In this document: positions 12,750-25,224 of the stretch, piece by piece
Position numbering within the stretch: the stretch's first letter is position 1
Layout of the letters: the number at the start of each line of letters is the position of its first letter
NCBI RefSeq assembly: GCF_018812025.1
Contig: NC_063049.1
Span: 8,275,085-8,339,084 of the forward strand
Length of the DNA stretch: 64,000 nt
Origin: Megalobrama amblycephala
Lineage: Eukaryota; Chordata; Actinopteri; Cypriniformes; Xenocyprididae
Direction: 5' to 3'
The notes under the pieces: generated by a model
What the model saw: only the letters and a program-made list of their open reading frames with translations
Databases searched by the model: none
Told to the model about the DNA's origin: nothing
Made by a program: the position numbers and the translations under genes

Positions 12750-13450
12750 CTATAAGAATCTAGAAGGTGCTTCTCTCATACATCCAATCTAATGTCTTAT
12801 GCTAATATCCTGCCAAAGGGACAAAGACTCGTAAAGTTCCCTCCGAGGGGACAATTCCTTATTGGCTCAGACACCTCTAGAGGGTGTGGCATCTTCACCC
12901 CTTAAAATCACTGATCACAAGACCACGCTCTCTTCCCCCTCTTACTCCTGTCTCTTTTTTACTGAGAAAACTCAGATGTGAAGATGATGTTAAGAAGCTA
13001 GAAGCTTCTAAGGAACCCCAGGCTTGTGCCGGCCTTGTCCTTCCATTCACCAAAGATCCTCTGAATCCAACTGGTTCTCTTTCATCAAGGCAACATCAGC
13101 AAAGATCAACAGGAGCCTCCACAAATTGCATCAGGACAGCTTAATTTGATTTGGCGAGACATGCAAGTATCAAACTTTGTCTCATTATTTGATACATTAA
13201 GTATCCTTACTCCCCTTTAAAAAGGGGTTTGTTTGAACTAAGCTGGTGGTTTGATCTGCCGAATTTCCAACAATGCAATAACTTCTTGCTTTCCTGTTTT
13301 CTGCTTCAGCTCTCTCTTTCCCTTGGTAAACTGTATGCATGTATATGTGTGAATGTTAGAGTAGTTATGTGTTTAGTCTAGTTAATAAAGTCTTGTTCAT
13401 GTCAAACGTAAAGTTGTCCATGTTTCATGCTTATATACTGGAGTCCCTAA
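12750..13450. other. Unrecognised segment, possibly retroelement-derived
   Basis: Different in composition from its flanks, with a TTTAAAAAGGGGT stretch, a CTTTCCCTTGG pyrimidine run and AATAAA near 13,385. An 86-codon open frame (12,884-13,144, + strand) matches no family I recognise. The segment precedes the gypsy fragment by 450 bp and could be LTR or leader sequence, but I cannot define TG..CA ends or a target duplication. Confidence 0.25.
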
Positions 13451-13889
13451 TCATGCAGATCCTGACTTACAGGCTCTTAAGTAGTACTGTACAATAACAA
13501 TGTTATTTCCCATAACCTGGAAATGAACATTTCTTAGAATTAATAAACAAGTAACACTGAGTGTTCATTGGCCAAACAGGTTAATTGAATGTAACATTAA
13601 TTTTATTACATTAAGTTAATTTTATTAACTGATCCAAATATTTATAATTAATTATAACTAGTTATGATTAATTATATTTCTTTTGAGCTAATTTGCTACA
13701 CGTCTCACACTTGCTGAGCAGCACCGTCGGCTGACCTAGAAATGGTGTTTGTATTGTGGAACTGGTGCACATTGAATTGTCTTCTGCGTTGTTCATCCAC
13801 CATAACCCATGGTGAGTAACATAACATGTCCTAATGTTAATACATCACAACTTACCGCTATTGTTTCTCTTACTGCCTCTGATGTCTCA
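13451..13889. other. No gene seen
   Basis: AT-rich DNA followed by a short complex stretch leading into the protease remnant. No open frame is supported. Confidence 0.4.
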
Positions 13890-15032
13890 ATTTCAGTCAT
13901 CGCCCTCCTCGATTCAGCAATTTCATTTCCGGCGACTCTGCCACCAACTTAATCTCAAGAAAAAGCCCAATGAAATGCCTACAAAGTCCAGTCAGTAATA
14001 GGCAAACTGCTCAGCTGCGGCCATGTATGATTCTGTGTGGGAAACATCTAACTCCAGCTAGGATGCATTTATGTGGAGAACATCATCCTCCTGGTTCTGG
14101 TGAAGTCAACTGCAGGTGTGATTCTAGATCGCCCCTGGCTCATCCAAAACAATCCTGTTTTGTCCTTGACCCCACTTCAAGACGTCCCCGTTGGACCAGG
14201 ACAGAACAGGATTGTCAGTGACCAGTGTTTTCCTGACCCTTTTCCAGAATCCACATCCACCGAGAGTCCCGTAGAGCAATAGTCAATGGATATACCATCC
14301 TGCCATGCCCACTATCAAGATGTCTTCTGTCCCAAGAGAGCCTCACCTCATTCCAGTTGCCATAGACCTCATTTAGCAGTGCCCCGTGGTAAAATCTATC
14401 CACTCTCCATACCTGAAAAGAAGGCCATAGAGGAGTATGTGGAGGAAGCCCTGCAACAAGGCTACATCCACCCTTCAACTTCCCCTGCTACTTCTAGTTT
14501 TTTCATTGTGGCCAAGAAGGACAGAGGCTTGACGCCTTGCATTGATTACCGGGCTCTCAACAAAATCTCTGTCAAGTTCCGTTACCCACTTCCCATCATC
14601 CCAGCCACTTTGGAACAATAAAGAGGTGCAACTGTCTTTACCAAGCTGGACCTCCAGAGTGTATAAAACCTCATCCGGATACATGAGAGGGATGAGTGGA
14701 AGACTGCATTTGTGACACCTACTGGCCATATGGCCTGATCAACGCACCCTCCGTATTCCCGGATTTCATGCATGAGATGTTCTGGGAGTACATCTATTGC
14801 TCCGTCCTGATCTACATTGATGACATCTTGGTGTACTCCCAGAACCTGGCCGAACATCGCCAATACATTTTGCTGGTCCTAGAAAGACTGAGGAAATAAC
14901 AACTCTACCTCAAGGCGGAAAAAATACACTTTCCACCAGTCCTCCACTCAGTTACTTCACCATTACTTAAACGCAGAGGATATCAAGGGGAAAGTGGATG
15001 CAGTCTGCTCATGGCCAACACCCACCACCATT
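13890..15032 (+). pseudogene. Ty3/gypsy pol remnant (protease to RT)
   Basis: This is a decayed LTR-retrotransposon polyprotein. Near 13,895 the frame reads VIALLDS, matching the start of a retroelement aspartic protease (LLDSG-type). About 14,085-14,160 reads a later protease segment ending in ILDRPWLIQ. Reverse transcriptase begins near 14,390. [16 protein letters not shown] is the usual gypsy fingers/palm entry, FTKLDL (14,637-14,654) carries the first catalytic Asp, and YIDD (14,813-14,824) carries the other two. The ladder continues to QLYLKAEK and GKVDAVCSWPTP, then stops abruptly at 15,033 where a MITE lies. Gag, RNase H and integrase are not seen nearby. In-frame stops (at 14,619 and near 14,667) and at least two frameshifts rule out function. 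The type assignment is confident, the lineage within Ty3/gypsy is not. Confidence 0.9.
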
Positions 15033-15479
15033 AAAGGATTAGTTCACTTTAAAATGAAAATTATCCCAAGCGTTACTCACCCTCAAGCCATCCTAGGTGT
15101 ATATGACTATCTTCTTTCTGATGAACACAATCGGAGATATATTAATAAATATCCTGACGTGTCCAAGCTTTATAAAGGCAGTGGGGCAACGAGTTTGAAG
15201 CTCAAGGGCATCCATCCAAATTAAGATATTTTGGTTGAAATCTGATGACTCCATGAGGCCTGGATAGGGAGCAATGACATTTGACTTAAATATGTTTTTA
15301 GTACATTAATGGATCTTGAAAGAGGAATTGTCATTGCTGTCTATGCAGGCCTCACTGACCCATCGGATTTCAACAAAAATATCTTAATTTGTGTTCTGAA
15401 GATGAACGAAGGTCTTACGGGTGTGGAACGACATGAGGGTGAGTAATAAATGTTTCATTTTTGGGTGAACTAACCCTCT
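15033..15479. mobile_element. Chimeric MITE inserted in the gypsy remnant
   Basis: Left end AAAGGATTAGTTCACTTTA and right end TTTGGGTGAACTAACCCTCTA are related inverted ends. The left 190 bp (to about 15,223) belongs to a repeat type not otherwise present here. The right 255 bp matches the right arm of the foldback at 26.96-27.76 kb (GATGAACGAAGGTCTTACGG, TACATTAATGGATCTTGAAA). The two halves therefore look joined from different families. Confidence 0.7.
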
Positions 15480-16987
15480 AATATAGTAGCATAGCGTGCA
15501 TTTTTTAGGGGAATATGGAGGGTCATCAACCTCTCACACACTCGAATAGAGACTGTGGGAATAGTGAGACCTCTCCAGAAGAAGGTGTATCCTCCTCTCT
15601 CTACTTTCAGCGAACTTTCACCCAGGAGCCTTGTCTTGCTAAGGGCAGTGATGTCCACTTTCCACAGTGCACATAAAAACACAGATGTATCATAACTTAT
15701 AATAAGAATTGAATTATTGATTATGATTAGTAATAAATTATTTTCAATATCTTGTGTATTTCATATCCATACAATTCTTCTAATTTCAGTTGGAAAAATT
15801 AAGTCCAGATCTCCAATCTACTTCCATTGCAGAAACTAATTTAATCTTGGTCATAGCAAATATCATAGCAAATAACAAAATCATATCCAAGAAAAACATT
15901 CTCACACAAACACACACACCAGTCACAAACAAAAATAGGCCCGCATGTAACACTTCGAAGATCTCAATAAAACCCTACATTCTCAACCCCTGGTGGGTCT
16001 GGTCATCACAGACAGACAGTTGAATAAATATGACTGGAAAAGTGGAAGAGGAAAGAGAAAGATAACACTGTGAACATTCACACGCAAATAATGACAGTTT
16101 TAAAGAGGATGTGGATGAGAACATGAGGAAAGAGACAAATGAATGTCAATGAATAGGATAGTAGAGATCAGACGATCTTTATGAATGGGAGCATTTGTTT
16201 CCTTGCGACGTGATTCAGATCTGTAAGTCTATCAGTTTCCATCCCGTTTCTGGGCTAATTCACGTCAGAGCAGGAAATGTCTGTACAAGACAATATGCCA
16301 AATTGCTGCGTTTATACCCCTCTTCCTGCTGTTAAACACAACTGTGTGTGTGTGTGTGTTAATTTTCACAGTGTTTCGGGAGAAACCGGATCTAGAAGCA
16401 TTAGTAACACTGCGCAAATTTTAGTTTCCTGTTCAACTGCTTTTGTCCTAAAAGTCTGAATTTAGACAAAAACATTCTCACACGCGCCCAGTCAAGAACA
16501 TCACAGGATAGGACATTATGAGTGGACTTCTGAATGTTTGGAGTTTTATACACCCAATCGGCGGATTGATTAGATGGTATATATATAATTTGGTAGTAAA
16601 AGTGTCCCATCAGGTAATCAAAGTTGGGTCAAATACAGAGAATACATCATGTAAACAGACAAGTGGTCAAGTGGAAAGACAGCAAGTGTGGATATTGGGA
16701 CTGGACCATAAACATACAAATAATGAATGTTCTGAACATTCCAGTAATACATGCATTGATAGCTTGCCCTACAGGAAATAATTTTAAAAGTTCCCCCAAA
16801 GGATTTGTTGTACTATCAGAATGTTAGTGGCTCAGTGGTGTTAGTGAGCATTAATGCTGATAATCAGCTAAATGCATTCAGTAAATGCAAACGCATTTAA
16901 CCCATTAACATTATTCTGTATTTTAAGGAATGTTTTATGAAGTCAAGATTTAAAAATGAGATAATCAGACGTCTGAAAGACTCCATG

Positions 16988-17022
<35 letters not shown>

Positions 17023-17439
17023 TTTGGCAGTCAGGTGTAGAGCAGACAGTTATTGACAGCTGTCTGTGGAAGCTATAATATTTAATAGGTGTTTTTGAAA
17101 TGCACATCACTAACCTTACACTTACAAGAAACAGCTGACAACACTTCCACTGCCAAGTGTAGTTCCTACACTCAAAAACACACATCTGTGAACAACAAAA
17201 AGCTGTCACCTATCAGTCTCTCGCATAGCCAGACCTTTGCCTGACGACATTATTTGTCTGTAACCGCTGCAAATGGCCAAGGGCCACCCACTTAGTCAAG
17301 AAGAGGCTGTCTGACTGATATATGTAAATGTTTCAATAATAAACAATATTTCACCTGCATTTGCCGCAAATATTCCCCTTTCTGTGCTTCAAGTATGGAA
17401 GCTTGTGTGTGCCATGGAATTAAAAAAATAAAGGTAATA
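15480..17439. other. No gene; short CT and TG tracts
   Basis: Nearly 2 kb of AT-rich intergenic DNA with a (TG)8 near 16,325 and a (CT)14 at 16,990-17,018. Open frames of 60-88 codons are unsupported. The one over 16,943-17,209 is partly the CT tract. Confidence 0.55.
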
Positions 17440-17686
17440 TCAACTTTATAAAATCGCAATTGAATGTTTACAATCTTGCAGTCGGTAGAAAAAAGTCAGA
17501 ATTGAGATACAACCTGAGAATTGTAAGAAAAAAGTACTGAAGTTCTGAACATTTTGTAATTTTGACTTTGTTTTCTTCTCAGAAGTGTGCGATATAAACT
17601 CGCAATGGTGAGTCATAAAGTCAGAATTGTGAGATATAAACTCTGAATTCTGAGATTTTGAGATAAAAAGTCACAATTACCTTTTT
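17440..17686. repeat. Degenerate short-period tandem repeat
   Basis: Repeated variants of GTCAGAATTGTGAGATATAA and TAAACTCGCAAT at about 20-25 bp spacing (17,490-17,670). This is typical of an old minisatellite. The period drifts, so the copy number is not exact. Confidence 0.6.
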
Positions 17687-18815
17687 TAAAGGGTTAGTTC
17701 ACCCAAAAATGAAATTTATGTCATTAATTACTCAACCTCATGTTGTTCCACACCCGCAAGACCTTATTTAAGACCGTATTTTTGATGAAATTCGATGGCT
17801 CAGTGAGGCCTGCATTGACAGCAAGATAATTAACACTTTCAATGTCCAGAAAGATACTAAGTGAAGTTAATAAATGTAATTTCGGGAGGAGTACGCCCAT
17901 CTAATCTTCCAATTAATACCAAGGTATAAAACCAGCATCTTACCTCTTCCTGTTCTTTTGGCATCCCTCCTCCTCCCCTTCTCCTCCTTTTGTACTTATT
18001 TTTGCCTGTTATAGGGGGGCAATCGGAGCTCGAGTAGGATATTCTTTCCGAGCCCCTCTATAGCAGACAGCAAGCCAAATCTGTTTACCACTTACGCTAA
18101 GATTATATGGGCACACAAACTCGTGAAAGACATATTTAACACAGTTCATGTGACTACAGTGGTTCAACCTTAATGTTATGAAGTGATGAGAATACTTTTT
18201 GTGCGGCAAAAAAAACAAAATAACAACATTATTTAACACTATCTAGTGATGAACCATTTCAAAGCATTGCTTCATGAAGCTTCGAAGCTTTACGAATCTT
18301 TTGTTTCAAATCAGTGGTTTGGATCATGTATCAAACTGCCAAAGTCACATGATTTCAGTAAACAAGGCTTTGTTACATAGTAAGTGTTTCAAAACGTTTT
18401 GAAATGTCAATGGTTCACCACTAGGGGGCGTGACTTTGGCAGTTTGGTACGCGCTCAGAACCACTGATTCGAAACAATAGATTCGTAAAGCTTCGAAGCT
18501 TCATGAAGCTGTGTTTTGAAATCACCCATCACTAGATAGTCGTTATTTTATTTTTTTATTTTTTTTTGGTGCACACAAAAAGTATTCTCATCGCTTCATA
18601 ACATTGAGGTTGAACCACTGTAGTCACATGAACTGTTTAAAATATGTTTTAGTAGCTTTCTGGACATTGAAAGTGTTAATTATCTTGCTGGAGATGCAGG
18701 CCTCACTGAGCCATCAGATTTTATCAAAAATAACTTAATTTGTGTTCTACAGGTGTGGAATGACATGAGGGTGAGTAATTAATGACAGAATTTTCATTTT
18801 TTGGGTGAACTAACC

Positions 18816-18821
<6 letters not shown>
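17687..18821. mobile_element. Foldback DNA element (1.1 kb)
   Basis: Long inverted arms. The left AAAGGGTTAGTTCACCCAAA mirrors the right TTTGGGTGAACTAACC. Inner phrases also mirror, for example GCTCAGTGAGGCCTGCAT and ATGCAGGCCTCACTGAGCC. The axis lies near 18,390. No coding sequence. The same family is present at 26,956-27,756. The left arm carries a roughly 270 bp insert that the right arm lacks. Confidence 0.85.
17860..18129. mobile_element. Insertion within the left foldback arm
   Basis: Comparison of the two arms shows extra sequence between ATACTAA and CATATTTAA. It is pyrimidine-rich on the + strand (CCTCCTCCTCCCCTTCTCCT) and contains GGAGCTCGAGTAGG. I cannot name it. A short retroelement or solo LTR is possible, but no target duplication is clear. 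Confidence 0.5.

Positions 18822-18880
<59 letters not shown>
18818..18880. repeat. Poly(A) tract followed by (TA)n
   Basis: About 30 A residues and then about 16 TA units, directly at the foldback's right edge. Confidence 0.95.
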
Positions 18881-18885
<5 letters not shown>

Positions 18886-20668
18886 CTGTGGTGGAAACAA
18901 GCTTTCATGCTTCACCTAACCTTACATTATAGATGTGAGAAAACACACAAGTGATGAAATGAAATCACTCAGGAATCCAGAGTTGGCCAAGCTCGAAGAG
19001 TATAAGTTTCCTCTACCCCATGAGTAAACGTGAACACCTCTCTTTTAAATCCAACTAAGTGCCTCAAACAAAATGCTTGAAAGAATTTTGAAGTTTTTTA
19101 AGCCATGAGCTTGACAGCCTTTTAAATAATGTGGTGTTTAGTTCCTTCTCTAAATCTTGTAAGCACAGCTTTTGTTTCCTGGTGGACTGTTATAGATCGC
19201 CACACACTAGGCTTCCGGAAAGCCTTTAGAAGTCAGCCAATCAGATTTAGACTTTTGCCTTTGTGGAAGTGCTTCCAGTTTAGTGTGTGAGATCTGTGGG
19301 CTTGACATCTGAGGTTACAACATTCAAAAATGGATGACTCTAAACACAGGAAGTTGTTCCTGTTGGACAAAAGTTCTTAATAGAATAAAGTTCCTACACA
19401 GTTTCATGACCATTTTTAATTAATCTCAATAACTTTCTTTTTGAACATGTTTTATACTCAAAAACAACTTATGAGTTGAAATCGCTTTACACTTATATCA
19501 CAACATGCTCCTCCTGTTTGGCGCCCCCTGTCTGCTTGGTCTGCTAGGTCAACTGCTGATTTTTTTTTCTGCTTATAAACTCCACATGCACTAATACTGT
19601 ATTTGGACTAAGCTGATAAGTTGAAGGAGATTCTTGGTCCAGCATTGGTCTACAGACTGAAAACAAAAACAGTCACTGCATACTGAAATATATTAATTCA
19701 TGGTACTCTGATCTGGACTTGTTCACCCTCTACCTCTCTAGTCTTAATTTTCCTGAATAGACCTCTCATCGTTCTCTCTCCTCTCCTCTCCTCTTTCATG
19801 AGCTCTTTTTCTCCAACCTTTCAGCATTCAAAAATAATTGCATAGTTATCCTCAAATTAATGCCTAACTGTTTTACAACACACTGAGAGAAAAGGCCAAG
19901 CCAATTACTATTCTGCTTTCACCTTACAGAAGAGGATATTATGCTAATGACCCTCCCTACATGAACATAAAAAAGCTTTTATTTCCTCCGACAGACTCTC
20001 TCTCTCTCTCTCTCTCTCTGAGTTAAATGCATTAAATCAAAGAATCATTTTTTCTCCAGTCAGGGAAGGCTATCCAGACAGGCATAGATGTTCCACACAT
20101 TATCTGTGGTGGTGACAGTAAAAATATCCCAGAGAATAAGGGTCAAGTGTGAACTTTGACTTAAGCAGTGGTTGTAAGTGTGTGTTATACACATGCTCAT
20201 TTTTTGCAAGCACATTTGTGTGTGTGTGTGCTTGCTCTATGATTGTCACAGACGGCCCACAGGACTGTGTTGACACTTTCACACTTTTACACACATGTGG
20301 ACACACATCTTCTCACTGTCCCACTGCAAGCACAAAGTGTTTATTAAACTGAGACCAGATGAACCATAAGAGGTTTCAGGCACTGCATGCATTTTAAATA
20401 AACACAATAAATTAATAACAACATCGTAGTCACTAGATATTTATAGACGCAACCTGAAATATAACCTAAAAACTGGATGGTTAATCCAGTAAAAAAAAAC
20501 AAAAAACAAATATATTGACAACTAAATGTTTTACTTTGGCTAAAATGACAGCAGAATGTAAATATAGTTGTGATGAAATGGAAGTAAACAGACAAATATC
20601 CCCAGTGTAACAGAAAAATAGGGAGAGGTTGTTGATTGGATTATGAGATGTGGGTGTGGCACACAAAC
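18881..20668. other. No gene; (CT)n at about 19,995-20,019
   Basis: AT-rich intergenic DNA. Short open frames at 20.1-20.7 kb overlap on both strands and are AT-rich. No splice or domain support. Confidence 0.55.
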
Positions 20669-21688
20669 ATTAAAGGTGCAATGTATACATTTTAGGAGGA
20701 TCTGTTGGCAGAAATGCAATATAATATACATAACTATGTTTTCAGTGGTGAATGAAGATCTTACATAATGAACTGTTATGTTTTTATTACCTTAGTATGA
20801 GTTATTTATATTTACATACACCGCAGCAGTTGCCATTTTGTGCCGGCATGTTTCTACAGTAGCCCTAAACGGACAAACTGCTCTACAGAGTGTGTTTACT
20901 TGACTGGCTACTCTCTCCCTGCGTTCCATTCGGAAGGGCTCATCCCTATGCCCTAATCCCTTCAGAGGGTTTACCCTCCGGAGTGAGAGCTTCGAAGGGA
21001 TGAAGGGTGTAGGGGTAAAAAAAAACTGTTCTTTTGGAACGCACTTCAGCGTCATCTTAACGAGACAATCAAGGAGGATAAATTGTGCAAGCTGCGCCTT
21101 TTGTTTAACGTTATTATTTATTTATTTATTTATTTATTTTAGGTTTACCGCATGTAGGCTATATTGTATCTATGTATTTGAAACATTTGAATGGACTGAT
21201 AAATGAGCTGTAAAGTTTTTTTTTTTTTTTTTTTTAAGTACAATGTCATTTTGACCATAATTATGTACCAAATCTAACTCGTTTAAATATTACAGTAGTA
21301 CAGAAAAATATTATACATACCTTTATAGTTAAAATCGAACTCCTAACCTCCTGTACCCATTCTGTGACGTCAAACAACTTCCCTGTGCAAAGGATCATGG
21401 GGGCCCGAAGTGTCCATCAGTTGTTCCCTTCGAAATCCTTCATTCCGAAGGGCCCTTTGAAGTGGCCAGTTTTGAGCACTTTGGTTTGGAACGACCCTTC
21501 AAAATGGCGGCCATGATTATTTTCACTCCGAAGTGCCCTTCGGAGGGCGATATATCCCGTTTGGAACGCACCGTCTGCTGACTCAGATGACGACATCTTT
21601 GTCCTGTGTCGGTCGTCGTAGCTTCGCTATATTGCAATTCACAATCTCACCGCTAGAAGGCGCTAAAATGTACACACTGCACTTTTAA
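20669..21688. mobile_element. Outer TIR element (1.0 kb) with a nested insertion
   Basis: Left end TTAAAGGTGCAATGTATACA and right end TGTACACACTGCACTTTTAA are inverted repeats ending in TTAA. The interior is split by another element at 20,920-21,571. Non-coding. Confidence 0.75.
20920..21571. mobile_element. Inner TIR element (0.65 kb)
   Basis: Ends TGCGTTCCATTCGG and CCGTTTGGAACGCA are inverted. Subterminal GAAGGG/CCCTTC motifs recur (TTCGAAGGGATGAAGGG, CATTCCGAAGGGCCC). Includes a (TTTA)n tract at about 21,110-21,140 and a T run near 21,218. Non-autonomous. The superfamily is not determined. Confidence 0.7.
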
Positions 21689-23176
21689 TGCGAGCTTGTG
21701 ATTGATTGTGGAGGGGCGGGTTTAATCACACTAAATAATTGAAGAAGTCAATTATTTAGCGGCATGCGTCACCAGAGAGAAGCCGTTTTCATCAGAAGAT
21801 CCGGTTATGACATTTTGATTAAACATTATGAGGTCAGAAATTTTACATGCATGAATCGTTCACAATAAGATCTAAAACATTTACAAAACAGATTTTCATT
21901 TCATGCTGACTGTGAGCTCCAGATGACTTCAGTGTAACATGAACAGTAAAAGTCATGAAAGATTTTATTATTTATTTATTTTTTTGTCTGTATTGCACAC
22001 AATAGTGTGCACATAATACATTTTAGTGTTTGTGTAATCACAGTATCACCCAGTTGTTAAGTTCCATTTTTTTTTAACATGTTTTGTAACTCAAGCGCGA
22101 TTCTCCTCGCAGGTTCACGGTTATCAATCCAGACACATTACTTATTCAGATATTTAACATGGCTTCTGATGCACCTCAGCCTGACATTACCAGCACTGAG
22201 ACTTGCATGTTAAGTCCGGCACGAGCCAGATTCATTTATCAGAGCGCAGACTGGCTGTCAGTGTGCTGTAATGAAGTCCAGCAGCTGATGAACCTAGATA
22301 TCACTCCAAACAACAGAGAACACAGCAGTATCATACATCTGATGTCATATTCAAACCATTCACCCGCCATTAAGTCTGGGTCAACGACCTGAAGATGGAT
22401 GCAAACTGACAGCAATCACACACATATCACTAGAGTTTTAGCTCAACAACATTTACTCTTGGATGTGAAGAGGAATAAAACAGCATCAGTCTTTTCTCGC
22501 TCTTATGAACTTTTCTTGTTTTCAAGAAAAAAAAAATGCTAATGAAACATAAACAATGAATAATTCATGTGAGTAAACATTTTCCTCTATTTGAGGAGCT
22601 TATGCATAATTTATATGATAATTTCACTATATTTCAGTGTTTTAGACCGTTTCCTCACTCATACTGACCCATTTTATCCACACTTTTCTGCTCATAATTC
22701 ATACAGCATGCACAGACATTTACTGTTGTCTCACTGTATCCTCCATATTTGGTGGCTTCAGTAAGAACTAGAATGCTGCAGACTAATCATACTCATGTTT
22801 GCCATAACTGGACTCAAATATATAAATATTAATTTGCAATCAGCAAATCACACAGTGCAAAGCACACCCAGAGTTTAAGGTGCATTATGCATCATTATAA
22901 GCTAACATGGGAGGGTGGATGGCTTTAGTGTACTGCACAAACAGATTTATATGCAATGAGATGTGCATTAGTCGTGCATTAGTGCATGCATGTGTTAGCA
23001 TTTCACTGTGATTTGCTGTGTGTGTTTAAGGTTAAATAATTACATATGGTTTTAGTTATCTACTGCCTTCTCTCCATCCCTCTATTTTCTCTCTGAGTGA
23101 GTCTGCAAGAGTAGAACAGGTGGAAATGTGATCTGTCATTGGAGAAAAGTTTTATGGATTATAGATTATACCTAGC

Positions 23177-23180
<4 letters not shown>
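21689..23180. other. Intergenic with one unrecognised 77-codon frame
   Basis: An ATG in good context (AACATGG) at 22,159 opens a frame to 22,392 on the + strand. It has a balanced amino-acid composition, with FIYQSADWLSVCCNEVQQLM in the middle. I do not recognise it and see no flanking splice sites. It could be a transposon remnant or a chance frame. The rest of the interval is AT-rich and featureless. Confidence 0.3.
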
Positions 23181-23226
<46 letters not shown>

Positions 23227-23249
23227 GTGTGTGTGTGTGTATATATATT
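23181..23249. repeat. Compound (AT)n/(GT)n microsatellite
   Basis: Alternating AT and GT blocks directly abut the left end of the Tc1 element. Confidence 0.95.
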
Positions 23250-24557
23250 TACAACCTGAATTGTAGTTGGGACGTTTTTTTTTAAATGTGAATAAAATGA
23301 AAGCTAAAAGACTTTCAAATAACATGCGCCAATATTTTATTCACAATAGAACATAGATAACATAACAAATGTTTAAACTGAGAAATTTTACAGTTTTATG
23401 CACAAAATGAGCTCATTTCAAATTTGATGCCTGCTACATGTCTCAAAATAGTTGGCACGGGGGCAACAAATGGCTGAAAAAGCAAGAAATTTTGAAAAGA
23501 TTCACCTGGGAAAGCATCTAGCAACTAATTAAGTTAATTGATATCAGGTCTGTAACATGATTAGCTATGAAAGGGATGTCTTAAAGAGGCAGAGTCTCTC
23601 AGAAGTAAAGATGGCTGTGAAAGATCCCATCATCTACAATGCATAACATCATCAAAAGATTCAGAGAAACTGGAGAAATCTCTGTGCGTAAGGGACAGGG
23701 CTGAAGACCTTAATTGGATGCCTGTGGTCTTCGGGCCCTCAGACGACACTGCATCACTCATCGGCATGATTGTGTCAATGACATTACTAAATGGGCCCAG
23801 GAATACTTCCAGAAACCACTGTCGGTAAACACAATCCGCCGTGCCATCTGCAGATGCCAACTAAAGCTCTATCATGCAAAAAGGAAGCCATATGCGAACA
23901 TGGTCCAGAAGCAGCGTCGTGTCCTGTGGGCCAAGGCTCATTTAAAATGGACTGTTTCAAAGTGGAAAAGTGTTCTATGGTCAGAAGAGTCCAAATTTGA
24001 CATTCTTGTTGGAAATCATGGACGCCGTGTCCTCCGGGCTAAAGAGGAGGGAGTCCTTCCAGCGTGTCATCAGCGTTCAGTTCAAAAGCCAGCATCTCTG
24101 ATGGTATGGCTGTGCATAAGTGCATACGGTATGGGCAGCTTGCATGTTTTGGAAGACACTATGAATGCTGAAAGGTATATAAAGGTTTTAGAGCAACATT
24201 AAACGAAAAATACGTCAAAGACAGCCACAAACTCTTCAGCAGCTGGAAACCTATCTCAGGCAAGAATGGAACCAAATTCCAACACCAAAACTCCAGAAAC
24301 TCATAACCTCGATGCCCAGACGTCTTCATACTGTTTTGAAAAGAAGAGGAGATGCTACACCATGGAAAACATGCCCCCGTCCTAACTATTTTGAGACCTG
24401 TAGCAGGCATGAAATGACCTCATTTTGTGCATAAAATTTCTCAGTTTAAACATTTATTATGTTATATATGTTCTATTGTGAATAAAATATTGGCTCATGT
24501 GATTTGAAAGTCTTTTAGTTTTCATTCAAATGTCCCAACTTTTCCAGAATTCGGGTA
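23250..24557 (+). mobile_element. Tc1/mariner element, internally deleted (1.3 kb)
   Basis: Flanked by TA on both sides (23,250-23,251 and 24,556-24,557). The ends (ACAACCTGAATTG / CAGAATTCGGGT) are inverted, with repeated subterminal GTTGGGAC-type motifs: AGTTGGGACG near 23,264, AGTTGGCACG near 23,451, GTCCTAACTA near 24,379 and TGTCCCAACTTTT near 24,531. That is the IR/DR layout known from fish Tc1 elements. The element is shorter than its relative at 34.0-35.6 kb because of two internal deletions. Confidence 0.9.
23611..24365 (+). pseudogene. Tc1 transposase remnant
   Basis: Homologous along its length to the transposase frame at 34.4-35.4 kb, for example [24 protein letters not shown] and [11 protein letters not shown]. 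Broken in several ways. About 90 bp after the start ATG is missing, removing the first helix-turn-helix. Stops follow QG at about 23,702. The first catalytic Asp is replaced by Glu (WSEESKF instead of WSDESKF). A deletion after LEQH near 24,199 removes the second Asp and the catalytic Glu before the frame-like tail KRRGDATPW. Inactive. Confidence 0.93.
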
Positions 24558-25224
24558 TATATATATATATATAAAATGGAACACTTTAATTTTATTGCAT
24601 CAAAATAAAGTGTAAGCAGATATTACAGTTTTTTTTTTTAAATTGCTTACACACAAAAAATGGTACTTGAGGCCCACTCAGTGAAACCATTCACTCATAT
24701 ATACAGTGTATTTGTGCAAATGTACATGCAAGAGCTATGACAAACTCCTGTCCACTCCACTGCACACTGAACAAGCAAAAGACACGAGAGTAGTGTTTTA
24801 CATTTTTCACATCCGAATGAAGTGTTTGCTTTTGAAAAATATGCATGACATTTTGTATGATGTGTGTTTTGTGATTTTGTGTGTAGAGTTTTGAGAAATG
24901 GAGCCATAGTTTCAAAAACTGTGTAGTATCTGTAATCAGACAGTACTACTACTCTAATGACTGTTAGTTGACATGTAGTTGCAAACTTATAGAATATGAA
25001 CTATTAAAATTAAATGTAACCCTTTAGAGTTCTTTAATCCTGCATAAAGAGAGTTTTGAGAGTTACGGTGAGCGAAGCTACTTGGGATTTGCAATGGAGT
25101 AAACTTGATTTTTGCTCTGAATGCGTTTGCTAGCAATAAATCTGTCCATTCATTTGGTCTTAAAATGTGGCCAAAGAGCAATGATTTTTTGTTTTACAAA
25201 CTGTGCCCAAATCAAATATTTTAA
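24558..25224. other. (TA)n then AT-rich intergenic DNA
   Basis: A short TA tract follows the Tc1 element. Open frames near 24.7-24.9 kb on both strands overlap and have no recognisable product. Confidence 0.5.

Noticed and set aside
12884..13144. 86-codon frame ahead of the gypsy remnant as a possible gag
   Set aside because: No CCHC knuckle or capsid-like motif is visible and no continuity with the protease, so not assigned.
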